This document shows positions 38,165-45,881 of a stretch of DNA of 64,000 nucleotides, piece by piece. How positions within the stretch are numbered: position 1 is the stretch's first letter; every line of letters begins with the position of its first letter. Below the pieces are notes generated by a model. That model was not told the DNA's origin, ran no database searches, and was given only the letters and a program-made list of their open reading frames with translations. A program made the translations under genes and the position numbers. The stretch is taken from assembly GCA_030425485.1 (NCBI GenBank), contig JAUIAM010000015.1:1-64000 (forward strand), read 5' to 3'. This stretch comes from Verrucomicrobiia bacterium (GTDB lineage Bacteria; Verrucomicrobiota; Verrucomicrobiia; Opitutales; Cerasicoccaceae).

Positions 38165-38578
38165 TTTAGAACGCTGAATGCTGAGTGATGAATAAATGCA
38201 AGATTACCTGTGGATTGCTTGTTTTCTCCTTAGCGGTTAATGGCTATCTGTTCCTGCAAAGCTCGATAGCTGATACCAAACGGGAGTTGATTGACCACTG
38301 GACAAGTATTCGTCCCGGGGAATCCATCGACTCAGTGGTCGAGCGCATGGGGGACTACTCGTATCATTATACAGCAAAAGAAGGATGGGACCGTACTGAA
38401 CCATTTTTCGACCAACTGCCGCCCTACTATGTCCAACCGCATGAGGTATATGTTTTCATTATAGGTGGGGCCCATCCCTATCTGTTCTATGTCTTTACGG
38501 ATGAAGATAAGAAGGTCGTCTACACATGGGCAGAACGTACCTGATCTCCATTCATCATTCCTCACTCTTAGCTCATAA
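38165..38578. repeat. Imperfect inverted repeat around the small gene at 38188
   Basis: Left arm 38165-38193 and right arm 38550-38578 match in inverse orientation at 19 of 29 positions, with GATGAAT / ATTCATC exact at the inner ends. The start codon of the enclosed gene lies in the left arm and its stop just before the right one. The layout parallels the GxxExxY element at 49689. Confidence 0.45.
38188..38544 (+). CDS. Small exported or membrane-anchored protein, BamE/SmpA-like pattern
   Basis: About 118 residues from the ATG at 38188 (a GTG lies at 38185). The hydrophobic N-terminus (CGLLVFSLAVNGYLFLQSS) is a signal or anchor. The rest has IRPGESIDSVVERMGDYSYH and a terminal strand YLFYVFTDEDKKVVYTWAE, which recalls the BamE/SmpA fold (a 'GMxxxxV' helix followed by strands carrying a Val-Val-Tyr edge). 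It interrupts the two motor-like genes and has lower GC than they do. Function unknown. Confidence 0.6.
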   Translation: MNKCKITCGLLVFSLAVNGYLFLQSSIADTKRELIDHWTSIRPGESIDSVVERMGDYSYHYTAKEGWDRTEPFFDQLPPYYVQPHEVYVFIIGGAHPYLFYVFTDEDKKVVYTWAERT

Positions 38579-38587
38579 CTCTTATCA

Positions 38588-40093
38588 ATGAACCGTTCCC
38601 TCCTCCTTATCATCTGCGATTTCCTGCTGCTGAGTCTGCTCGCGCTGGCGCGGTTTGACGAGCCCGAGGAGCAGCAGCAGACCGAGACCGTGCAGGAGCT
38701 CCAGCAGGACACCCTGGCCGATCAGGACTTGATCGAGGTGCTGCGGATGTCGCTCGAAGCCGAGCGCGACGACCGGGCGGACCTGACCGGGGACTTGCAG
38801 GCTACCCAGCGCGAACTGGAAGAGCGCGAGCAGGCCCTGCGTCAACGCGAAGCCGATCTCGTCCAGACCCAGCAGAAAGCGGCTGACCTCGAAGCCCAGC
38901 GCAAGCAACTGGCGGAGGAGTCGGCCCGCATCGCCGCCGAGCGCGAGCAGGTCACCCAGCAATTTCAGCAGAGCCAGCAGCAGCTCGACCAGATAGAAAA
39001 GGAGCGGCAGGAGCTGGCTTTAGCCAACTCTCAGCTCAAGCAGACGTCGGACATCTCTCAGGAGCGCATCCGCATGGTACAGGAGGAATTGGCGAAAAAG
39101 GAAGCTGCCCTCGCTGCCGCCGAGCAGGAGAAGCAGCGGCTGGCCCAACAAAAGGCGGAGGCCGAGCGCGCCCAACAGCAGCTTTCCACCCAGCTTGAGG
39201 TCGCCCAGGCGCAGTCACAGGTGCTTTCGCAGAGCCTCGAAGTGGCTCGGCAGGATATCGAGGTCACCCGTCAGGAAAAGGCCCAGGTCATGGAAACCAC
39301 GGACAAGCTGGCCGAGGGCGTCAGCACGCTGGCCAAGAGCACCGACACCCTGGCCCAGCGCACGGACGAGATCCGCGACGAGGTCAAAAAGAGCAACCCG
39401 CTTTCGGCTAACACCATCTTTGACCGCTACACCAATAACCGCGTCACGGTGCGCTTCCAGACCACCGAAGACGCCCTCATCGGCACGACGAACCGCAACT
39501 ACACCACCCGCACCGGTATTGTGACCGACGGCGAGCGCACCTTTGCCATCCTCTACGCCGACGACACGCCCTTTAGCCTCGACTCCCGCAAGGGTGTCCG
39601 CGCCATTGACGGCACCTTTGAGCTCGGGGGCACCCGCTACCGCATCACCAACGTCTACTTTCTGACCGAGGACCCGCGCCTGCTCGCGGTTTACATCCCG
39701 CAAAACCTTATCGACACCGCCGGGCTCCAGACCTTTAAGCTGGCCGACGAGCCCCTGCGCTTCCCCGACGCTGTGCTGATCGACAATCAGGACAACGGTT
39801 ACGGTAAGGTCGCCTTCAAGCTCGACCCGCAGGACAAGCGCTACCTCGAAATGGAAGGCGGACTTTTCACCAGCCTCTTTGGCGACTTCTCCCCCGGCAG
39901 CGGGGACGAGGTCTTCTCCCAGATGGGCGACTGGATTGGGCTCATGGTCAACGGCGACACCGCGATGGCCCTGCCGCGACTGGGCGTCAATGCCAAGGTC
40001 GAGCTCGGGGCCAAGTACGACCCGAGCGAGTACGAGCGCATCCTCAACGCCAAACGCGCCCAGCTCCAAAACATGCCCCGCGGCTTGCGTTGA
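38588..40093 (+). CDS. Coiled-coil membrane protein with MotB/ExbD-like anchor and degenerate trypsin-like end
   Basis: A 501-residue protein. The only membrane helix is at the very N-terminus (SLLLIICDFLLLSLLALARF) and has an Asp in it, as MotB, TolR and ExbD do. Residues ~35-270 form a long Gln/Glu-rich coiled coil. The C-terminal ~220 residues are beta-rich; TTRTGIVTDGERTFAILYAD and GSGDEVFSQMGDWIGLMVNG resemble strands of a trypsin-like barrel, but no canonical GDSGGP or catalytic His is seen, so it is probably inactive as a protease. Likely partner of the product of the gene at 36496. Confidence 0.6.
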   Translation: MNRSLLLIICDFLLLSLLALARFDEPEEQQQTETVQELQQDTLADQDLIEVLRMSLEAERDDRADLTGDLQATQRELEEREQALRQREADLVQTQQKAADLEAQRKQLAEESARIAAEREQVTQQFQQSQQQLDQIEKERQELALANSQLKQTSDISQERIRMVQEELAKKEAALAAAEQEKQRLAQQKAEAERAQQQLSTQLEVAQAQSQVLSQSLEVARQDIEVTRQEKAQVMETTDKLAEGVSTLAKSTDTLAQRTDEIRDEVKKSNPLSANTIFDRYTNNRVTVRFQTTEDALIGTTNRNYTTRTGIVTDGERTFAILYADDTPFSLDSRKGVRAIDGTFELGGTRYRITNVYFLTEDPRLLAVYIPQNLIDTAGLQTFKLADEPLRFPDAVLIDNQDNGYGKVAFKLDPQDKRYLEMEGGLFTSLFGDFSPGSGDEVFSQMGDWIGLMVNGDTAMALPRLGVNAKVELGAKYDPSEYERILNAKRAQLQNMPRGLR

Positions 40094-40221
40094 GGATTAA
40101 ACAGGAAGGCCGGGAAGAACGGAATAACTGTGATTCCGATTCTATTTATCTCGCGCAAAGCCGCCCAGGCGCAACGTGGGGTAGGGTAAGTAATGCCGTT
40201 TCCATGTCGGATTGATGAAAT

Positions 40222-40251
40222 GTTGGTAGGGACGGCTGCCCTCAGCCGTCC
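40222..40251. repeat. GGACGGCTG hairpin repeat, copy 2
   Basis: TTGGTAG leads into the 9-bp stem GGACGGCTG (40230-40238), loop CCCT, and CAGCCGTCC (40243-40251). This is the same hairpin as at 3552 in reverse orientation. Upstream CCGTTTCCAT and GATTGATGAAA are also partly shared with the other copies. Confidence 0.65.
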
Positions 40252-40331
40252 GCGGCTGGCTTGAGTGCAGCGGGCGTGAGATATCCTTTCATACTGTTCC
40301 AACTGGAGTGCGGTGAAGCTGGCTCAGTTTC

Positions 40332-41531
40332 TTACAAAGCGTATTCGAGGGCCTCACCTTCGTGGGTGAGGGTGAGGTGGTTCTGGCCGCCTTCGCGCTG
40401 GCTCTCCTCGGTGTGGCCGATGACCTGCGCCTCCACGCCGAAGCCGCGGATGATCTCCAGCAGGGTGTCGGCGGACTCGTGCGGGCAGTAGACCTCCATG
40501 CGGTGGCCCATGTTAAAGACCTGGTACATTTCCTTCCAGCTCGTGCCGCTGACTTCGCGGATGACCTTGAAGATCGGGGGCAGGGGCATGAGCTTGTCCT
40601 TGACGAAGTGAACCTTCTGCCCGAAGCGCAGGCACTTGCCCTGACCGCCGCCGGAGCAGTGGACGAGCCCGCGCACGGCCTCGGGCTGCTCGGCTAAAAG
40701 TTTGGTGATGATCGGCGCGTAGGTACGGGTGGGGCTGAGCAGGGCCTGGCCGACGCTCATGTCCGAGCCGGGCAGGGTGTCGCCCAGCTTGTAGGGGCCG
40801 CAGTAGACGTACTGCTTGTCGGTGGCCTTGTCGAAGGTCTCGGGGTACTTCTCCGCGTAGTAGTGGGAGAGCAGCTCGTGGCGGGCGCTGGTCAGGCCGT
40901 TGCTGCCAATGCCGCTGTTGGGGAAATCCTCGTAGGTCGCTTGCCCGGCGGAGCTGATGCCGATAATGGCCAGCCCCGGGACGATCTTTTGCCCCGTGAT
41001 GACCTGATCGCGGTCCATGACGGCGACGGCGCAGCTGTCCACCGTGACGGTGTCGGTGATGTCGCCCACGTCGGCCGTTTCACCGCCGCCGCTGACGATG
41101 TTCACGCCGAACTCGCGCAGCTTGGCCAGAAAGGCCTCGTTGCCGTTGATGAGCTCGGCCAGGGCCTTGCCGTCAAAGTTGCGGGCGTTGCGGTTGACCG
41201 TGCTGTTAAAGAGAATGGGCCCGGTGGCGCCGACGCAGAGCAGGTCGTCGAGGTTCATGACGATGCTGTCCTGCGCGATGCCGCGAAAGATGGAGGCCTC
41301 GCCCGTTTCCTTGTAGTGCAGGTAGGCGATGAGGGACTTCGTGCCGCTGCCGTCGGCGTGGATGAGGTTGCACTTCTTCGGGTCTCCGGTCAGCACGTCG
41401 GGCACGACCTTGCAGAAAGCGCCGGGGAAGACGCCCTGGTCGAGCTTGTCCACGGCGTCGTGGACTTCGGTCTTGGTGGCGGAGACGCCGCGTGCGGCAT
41501 AGCGGCCCTGATCTGGTGTTTCCTTAGTCAA
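40332..41531 (-). CDS. purM: Phosphoribosylformylglycinamidine cyclo-ligase (AIR synthetase)
   Basis: A 399-residue PurM protein. It makes 5-aminoimidazole ribotide from FGAM with ATP in purine synthesis. Family features are the N-terminal [20 protein letters not shown], a glycine-rich [39 protein letters not shown], the nucleotide-binding [13 protein letters not shown] and the C-terminal [14 protein letters not shown] with [11 protein letters not shown]. The length exceeds the E. coli enzyme (345) and resembles the longer type known from Bacteroidota. It is not clustered with other purine genes here. Confidence 0.9.
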   Translation of the reverse strand: MTKETPDQGRYAARGVSATKTEVHDAVDKLDQGVFPGAFCKVVPDVLTGDPKKCNLIHADGSGTKSLIAYLHYKETGEASIFRGIAQDSIVMNLDDLLCVGATGPILFNSTVNRNARNFDGKALAELINGNEAFLAKLREFGVNIVSGGGETADVGDITDTVTVDSCAVAVMDRDQVITGQKIVPGLAIIGISSAGQATYEDFPNSGIGSNGLTSARHELLSHYYAEKYPETFDKATDKQYVYCGPYKLGDTLPGSDMSVGQALLSPTRTYAPIITKLLAEQPEAVRGLVHCSGGGQGKCLRFGQKVHFVKDKLMPLPPIFKVIREVSGTSWKEMYQVFNMGHRMEVYCPHESADTLLEIIRGFGVEAQVIGHTEESQREGGQNHLTLTHEGEALEYAL

Positions 41532-41586
41532 TGTATGTTCCTCAGACAGCGGGCACAGGGATCACGGAGGGGGAAATAATTGCTCT

Positions 41587-41699
41587 ATTTTTTAACCACA
41601 GATTTCACGGATGACAGGATGAACTGGGTTTGTGCTATTTGCGTCATCCGTGGTTAAAAAGATAATTTCTCTGCGTCTCTGTGTCTTTGCGGTTAAAAA
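41587..41699. repeat. Inverted AACCAC-CGGATGAC repeat plus CTGCGTCTCTGTGTCTTTGCGG arm
   Basis: TTTTTAACCAC (followed by an extra AGATTTCA) then CGGATGAC at 41587-41615 faces GTCATCCGTGGTTAAAAA at 41643-41660. Directly after it is a CTGCGTCTCTGTGTCTTTGC arm (41671 onward) of the CCGCAAAG family. Fills the gap between purM and the thrH-like gene. Confidence 0.6.
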
Positions 41700-41704
41700 T
41701 TAAA

Positions 41705-42304
41705 TTATAAAACTTTCAAAATTTCGGCCTTGAGCTCGTCGTGCAGGTGGGCGACGGGGAGCTCGGGGTTTTCGGCGGCGAACTGCTCCGAAGGGCGGAA
41801 GAGGATGCCGTGGTCGGCACTCTTGAGCATGGTCAGGTCGTTGTAGGAATCGCCCGCGGCGATGATCTCGAAGTTAAGCGAGCGGAAGGCTTCGACCGCC
41901 TTGCGCTTCTGGTCTTGCTGGCGGAGCTGGTACCCGGTGATGCGTCCCTCGGCGTCGACCACGAGCTCGTGGCAGAAGAGGGTGGGGTAGTCGAGCTGGG
42001 CCATGAGCGGCTGGGCAAACTCGGCGAAGGTGTCGGACAGGATGATGACGCGGGTCTGGCTCTTGAGCCAGGCGGTGAACGCCTGCGCGCCTTCGAGCGG
42101 CGTGAGTGTGCCGATGACTTCCTGAATCAGCGGCAGGCGGATGTCGTGCTGGTCGAGCAGGTCGAGCCGATAGCGCATGAGCACGTCGTAGTCGGGCTCG
42201 TCCCGGGTGGTGCGCAGGAGGCCCTCGACGCCGGTTTTCTCGGCGACGGCTTTCCAGATTTCCGGGATGAGGACTCCCTCCAAGTCCAGACAGACGATCT
42301 TCAT
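41705..42304 (-). CDS. thrH: ThrH-type phosphoserine phosphatase / homoserine phosphotransferase
   Basis: A 199-residue HAD-family protein from the ATG at 42304; the longer open frame upstream has no family pattern. Motif I is CLDLEGVLIPEIW (DxE form typical of ThrH), motif II is ILSDTFAEF, and motifs III/IV are KRKAVE and AGDSYNDLTMLKSADHGILF. ThrH dephosphorylates phosphoserine and can pass the phosphate to homoserine. The methyltransferase gene lies upstream on the same strand. Confidence 0.88.
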   Translation of the reverse strand: MKIVCLDLEGVLIPEIWKAVAEKTGVEGLLRTTRDEPDYDVLMRYRLDLLDQHDIRLPLIQEVIGTLTPLEGAQAFTAWLKSQTRVIILSDTFAEFAQPLMAQLDYPTLFCHELVVDAEGRITGYQLRQQDQKRKAVEAFRSLNFEIIAAGDSYNDLTMLKSADHGILFRPSEQFAAENPELPVAHLHDELKAEILKVL

Positions 42305-42375
42305 GCCGCGGATGCTCCCCGCGCCCGCGTCCGGCGTCAAGGCTTTTGCCCACAGAATGCGCCTTCGGGGGGAGC

Positions 42376-43056
42376 TTATTGATTGGGAAAAGTCCACAGC
42401 CGGGCCGAGAGCAAGTGGCCGAATATCTTTTCCGCCTGCAACTGTAGTCTGGCCGCTTCCATGAGCGGACGGGGCTCGCTGAGCCGCCGGGCAGGGAAGT
42501 CGCACCATGCCCCGAGGAAGCGATAGCTCGCCGCCAGCAGGGCGCGGTTGCGCAAGTGGCTGAGCGTGCCCGGGGCGTCGGCCAGAAACTCCGTGTCTTG
42601 CCACAGGCCGCCTGGGGCCAGTGCCTTGAGCCCGGTTTGGAGCAGACGTTCTTGATCGCGGGGCGGAAACAGGTCGAAAAGGTAGTGGGTGACCACGGCG
42701 TCAAAGCCCGCAGCGGGCAAGTCCACCGTGAGCACCGAGTCCTGCCGCCAGGTGACGCGTTCGCGCTGGGCGGGCGTCAGCCTTTTGCGGGCATGGGCAA
42801 TCATGCGCGGGCTGATCTCGACCACGGTCACGGTGCAGGAGGGGTTGGCGTCGAGGAGTTTTTGCAGGAAGCGGCCATTGCCCTCGCCGAGCAGGAGGAG
42901 GTTTTTCGCGGTCGTGAGTTCGGGCAGGAAGGCCAGCCGCCCGCGCTCGAGTTTTCGCCCGTAAACAAGCCGCTCAAGCTGCGGGTAGAGCCCCGCCACG
43001 CGGTCAAAGCCGGGCCGTTGCGGGGGAGGGGAGTTCCCTGTTGAGTCCGTACTCAT
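42376..43056 (-). CDS. Class I SAM-dependent methyltransferase
   Basis: About 226 residues from the ATG at 43056, which overlaps the stop of the previous membrane-protein gene by 4 bp (ATGA), a sign of translational coupling. The SAM-binding motif I appears as NLLLLGEGNGRFLQKLL, followed by VTVVEISPRMIAHARKR, DAVVTHYLFDLFPP and a late LKALAPGGLWQDTEFL. It may methylate a lipid or quinone-like product together with the membrane protein encoded just upstream. The substrate is unknown. Confidence 0.75.
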   Translation of the reverse strand: MSTDSTGNSPPPQRPGFDRVAGLYPQLERLVYGRKLERGRLAFLPELTTAKNLLLLGEGNGRFLQKLLDANPSCTVTVVEISPRMIAHARKRLTPAQRERVTWRQDSVLTVDLPAAGFDAVVTHYLFDLFPPRDQERLLQTGLKALAPGGLWQDTEFLADAPGTLSHLRNRALLAASYRFLGAWCDFPARRLSEPRPLMEAARLQLQAEKIFGHLLSARLWTFPNQ

Positions 43057-43904
43057 GACCAAAAATACAGGCCCACCCATACCCACGGCAGGAGCAGGAG
43101 GCTGTCGGCCAGCACGCGGAACACCTCGGGACTGAGGCGCTGGCCGAGGGTTTGCAGGGCGATGAGCCCCAGGCTGCATGCTGCGACAAGCGCGAATGCG
43201 GCTTGGGAAAAGTGCGCGCCCGCCAGCCAGATAAGGTGAACTGCGAGCAGCCCGATGATGAGCCAGATGCTCAGTGGCCAGCGCCGGGCCAGCGAATGCC
43301 GCCCCATGAGCTGGTCCAATTCGCGTTCACGAAAGGCGATGATGACGCAGTTGCCCAGCGCGAGCAGAAACAGGCTGTTTAGCATGGGGTAGCCCCATTC
43401 ATGCATGCAGTTGCAGTGCTCCCCCCAGTGAAACGGTACAAAGAGACAGACGCCTGCGGTGAAAATCCCCGCCACGAGCAGCTCTTTGGGGATTTTCCAG
43501 CGTCGGTGCACGGCCACGGCGTACAAGAGTGTCACCCCGAGCAGGGCAAATCCGGCCTGGAGCTGCTCCCGGCTCAGGCCGCCCAAGGCGATGGCAACGT
43601 CCGCCACCAGCACCGTGCCCCAGATGAGGATGATTTCCTTTTGCCAGCGGCGGGCGAAGCGGTGACGCGCCGTCACGAGTTGGTCAGGGCGCAGGGCGCG
43701 GGCATCCAGCCAGCGGTCGGCGGTATAGACCAGCCAGACGGAGAGGCCGAGGACAACCGCCGCAGCCAGCCCCAATCCCCCCATGGCCAGCACTTGCTGC
43801 CAGCCCACGGCGATCAGTGCCGCATCAAGCGCGAGCACGTTGGGCCATTGCCACCAGCGGATGCGGGCAGGGGCGGAGAGGGCTGATTCATCGGGCACGG
43901 ACAC
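43053..43904 (-). CDS. Polytopic membrane protein, UbiA-prenyltransferase-like
   Basis: About 283 residues with eight or so hydrophobic segments. I took the GTG at 43904 as the start; a TTG at 43958 and a GTG at 43898 are alternatives. The first cytoplasmic loop has YTADRWLDARALRP, which resembles the first Asp-rich motif of UbiA-type prenyltransferases, though the second motif is weak, so it may be a diverged relative. It is coupled by a 4-bp overlap to the methyltransferase, which fits a two-step lipid or quinone-type modification. Confidence 0.5.
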   Translation of the reverse strand: MSVPDESALSAPARIRWWQWPNVLALDAALIAVGWQQVLAMGGLGLAAAVVLGLSVWLVYTADRWLDARALRPDQLVTARHRFARRWQKEIILIWGTVLVADVAIALGGLSREQLQAGFALLGVTLLYAVAVHRRWKIPKELLVAGIFTAGVCLFVPFHWGEHCNCMHEWGYPMLNSLFLLALGNCVIIAFRERELDQLMGRHSLARRWPLSIWLIIGLLAVHLIWLAGAHFSQAAFALVAACSLGLIALQTLGQRLSPEVFRVLADSLLLLPWVWVGLYFWS

Positions 43905-43976
43905 GTAAGTCCGAGCTTGCGCCAAGCCTGCCCACGGTCCAAGCGTTCTTTTATGCAAATCTCGCGCTGCTGTGCC

Positions 43977-44690
43977 TTACTTAGCTTGGCCCAATGGAGG
44001 TAATTCGGCAGGATTTTGGAAGGTAAATTCCCGGATCGCGTTGTGGGCATCCGGCTCGACCAAAATCAAGCGCCGTCTGTTTCCCTCAGCGAGCACAACG
44101 GATGCGACATCTTCACCATGTGCCCAAGCGAGTGCGACCAAGCTTTGCCGCTCAGAGGGGTCTTCTACCCAAACGGGTTCATCCTCTGTGAGATGCGAAG
44201 CATTTATGGCATTTCCAGCTGAAATTGCAGCCTCATCGCTGTCTTCAAAATGTGTTACCCTTTGTTTACGATGATCTTTGGTTAGATCATAAAGCATGAT
44301 AACGCTTGTCTTGGTTTCGTCCGGCCCGAATCTTGGGTAAAAGCGCTCGTAGAGCAGATAGCGGTTGCTCGGGGATAGCGCAGGATTCATCCCTATGAAA
44401 ATGTCCAGCGGCTCAAAGTCGTTTAATGAAATCAAAACGAAGAGCTTAACGTTTGAGCTTAGTTCACCTTGGACGAGCAGCTTATCGTCGTGTTGGAGCA
44501 TTTTCTCTACCCGCGCCATTTTTGCCGGGAACTGATATTGGCGGTCAGATGTGCTATCTTTGAGGAGAAAAACCTTACCTTGCGGGCATTGGTCGCAGGG
44601 AGTCTCACCGATGCTGTAGTCTTCATGCTCAAGGGCGATGCAGCTTGACGCACTCAGGTAGGCCAATGTGAGATAGAGGAAACGTTTCAT
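43977..44690 (-). CDS. Exported protein of unknown function
   Basis: A 237-residue protein with a signal peptide (KRFLYLTLAYLSASSCIALE) and a CDQCP pair of cysteines at ~32-35. The rest is beta-rich (MNPALSPSNRYLLYERFYPR, SVIMLYDLTKDHRKQRVTHF) and reads like a few blades of a propeller-type periplasmic protein. The gene is noticeably less GC-rich than its neighbours, which may point to separate origin. No family is recognised. Confidence 0.6.
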   Translation of the reverse strand: MKRFLYLTLAYLSASSCIALEHEDYSIGETPCDQCPQGKVFLLKDSTSDRQYQFPAKMARVEKMLQHDDKLLVQGELSSNVKLFVLISLNDFEPLDIFIGMNPALSPSNRYLLYERFYPRFGPDETKTSVIMLYDLTKDHRKQRVTHFEDSDEAAISAGNAINASHLTEDEPVWVEDPSERQSLVALAWAHGEDVASVVLAEGNRRRLILVEPDAHNAIREFTFQNPAELPPLGQAK

Positions 44691-44820
44691 AGGGCAGGTT
44701 TACGGAGTAACTGTATCGCTCCGCTGCGACTGTCATCCTGAGTGGTATGATTTCATTTTTCAACAGCCTAATTCCTCCGGTTTGAGCGATTGCCTAATTT
44801 ACAGAAAACCATTTGTAGGT

Positions 44821-45273
44821 ATGTTACTCCATATGCAAATCTCGCGCAAAATCGTGTCCCTGTCTCTGCTGGCCCTTCTGAGTGTGCTGGCGGCATGTTC
44901 GGCGGATTCAGATGCTCCGGCCCGGGAGACTTTTATCGCGCAATGGAAACAGGCCCACGCGGCGGGTGATGCTGACGCGCTCATGGGCCTTTACTGCTGG
45001 GACGGGGTGGAGGACTCCCACCGGAGCTTTGTCCGCCAGAGTGTGATTTACGACTGCGAGTTGCCCCTGGCTTCGGTCGAGATCATCCCGTTGCAGGATG
45101 CGTCGGACTTTGATTATACCCACGAGGGGCAGCGATTTGGGCCCAATCTGGAGCCTGTGGCCACGCTGGAGGTGGTTTTTGCCAACGACGAGCGCCTCCA
45201 CGTGCAGCACCCGCTGGGGCGCCAGGAGGGGCAGTACCTGATGGTAAATCCGCGCCCGCTGTCCGGGGATTAG
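44821..45273 (+). CDS. Small lipoprotein of unknown function
   Basis: About 150 residues from the ATG at 44821 (ATG at 44833 also fits; the earlier TTG at 44782 is unlikely). A lipobox LSVLAAC gives a diacylglyceryl-Cys anchor. The mature part starts SADSDAPARETFIAQWKQAH and then AGDADALMGLYCWDGVEDSH, a pattern like NTF2-like small proteins, ending in a beta-strand segment EVVFANDERLHVQHPL. No precise function can be given. Confidence 0.6.
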   Translation: MLLHMQISRKIVSLSLLALLSVLAACSADSDAPARETFIAQWKQAHAAGDADALMGLYCWDGVEDSHRSFVRQSVIYDCELPLASVEIIPLQDASDFDYTHEGQRFGPNLEPVATLEVVFANDERLHVQHPLGRQEGQYLMVNPRPLSGD

Positions 45274-45435
45274 TGATGGTTGAAAGTAACTGAAACGTGA
45301 ATAGCCGATCTAATCCCCCACCGTCCATTGTGACTTTTATGTTGCACAGGAGGTTGATTTCTCCAGTTTCTGCATAACATTACTTACAGGTGTGAGCCAC
45401 CAGCAAAGTAAATTCAGTCTCTGTTATTATACACT

Positions 45436-45771
45436 ATGAAAATCAAAGCCTATCTGAAACCGCATTGTGGCTGGAGCAAGGGCGTGCGTGCGATTTTTAG
45501 CAAATACGACCTCCAGTACGAAGACATCGACATCATTAACTTCCCGGAAAACTACGCCGAAATGGTGGAAAAATCCGGCCAGTCCCTCTCTCCCTGCGTG
45601 GAGATCGACGGTGTGATGTTGGCTGATGTCAGCGGCGAAGAAGTCGAAAACTACATGCTGAGCAACCAACTGGTTCAGCCCAGCGAGCAAGAAGTCAACG
45701 TGCCCATCGATGCTCCCTGCACCGACGAAGAGCACGAGCGCATGGCCTCCAAGACCATCCGTTTCTTCTAA
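45436..45771 (+). CDS. Glutaredoxin-like thiol protein
   Basis: A 111-residue protein with a glutaredoxin fold. The N-terminal strand KAYLKPHCGWSKGVRAIF carries a CGWS motif at the active site, a monothiol-like variant (CGFS is the usual monothiol form) with only one active Cys. The following YDLQYEDIDIINFPENYAEM, the SPCVEIDG (cis-Pro region) and VMLADVSGEEVENYML match the fold. It may serve in Fe-S cluster transfer or thiol reduction. A clear terminator follows. Confidence 0.8.
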   Translation: MKIKAYLKPHCGWSKGVRAIFSKYDLQYEDIDIINFPENYAEMVEKSGQSLSPCVEIDGVMLADVSGEEVENYMLSNQLVQPSEQEVNVPIDAPCTDEEHERMASKTIRFF

Positions 45772-45794
45772 ACATTTTCGCCCTGTGCGAGAAG

Positions 45795-45823
45795 AAAAGC
45801 CGCCTGCAACCGGGCGGCTTTTT
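45795..45823 (+). terminator. Rho-independent terminator after the glutaredoxin gene
   Basis: A 10-bp perfect stem AAAAGCCGCC (45795-45804) / GGCGGCTTTT (45813-45822) with an 8-base loop and a short T-run. It lies 23 bp after the stop codon of the glutaredoxin gene. Confidence 0.85.
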
Positions 45824-45881
45824 CTGTGCCTGCCGATAACGGCTCGACTCCGCCCCGCGAGCGGGCATGGTGGGGGGCGTG

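Noticed and set aside
39215-40069. A 284-codon frame antisense to the coiled-coil gene
   Set aside because: Shadow of the coding strand with no family signal.
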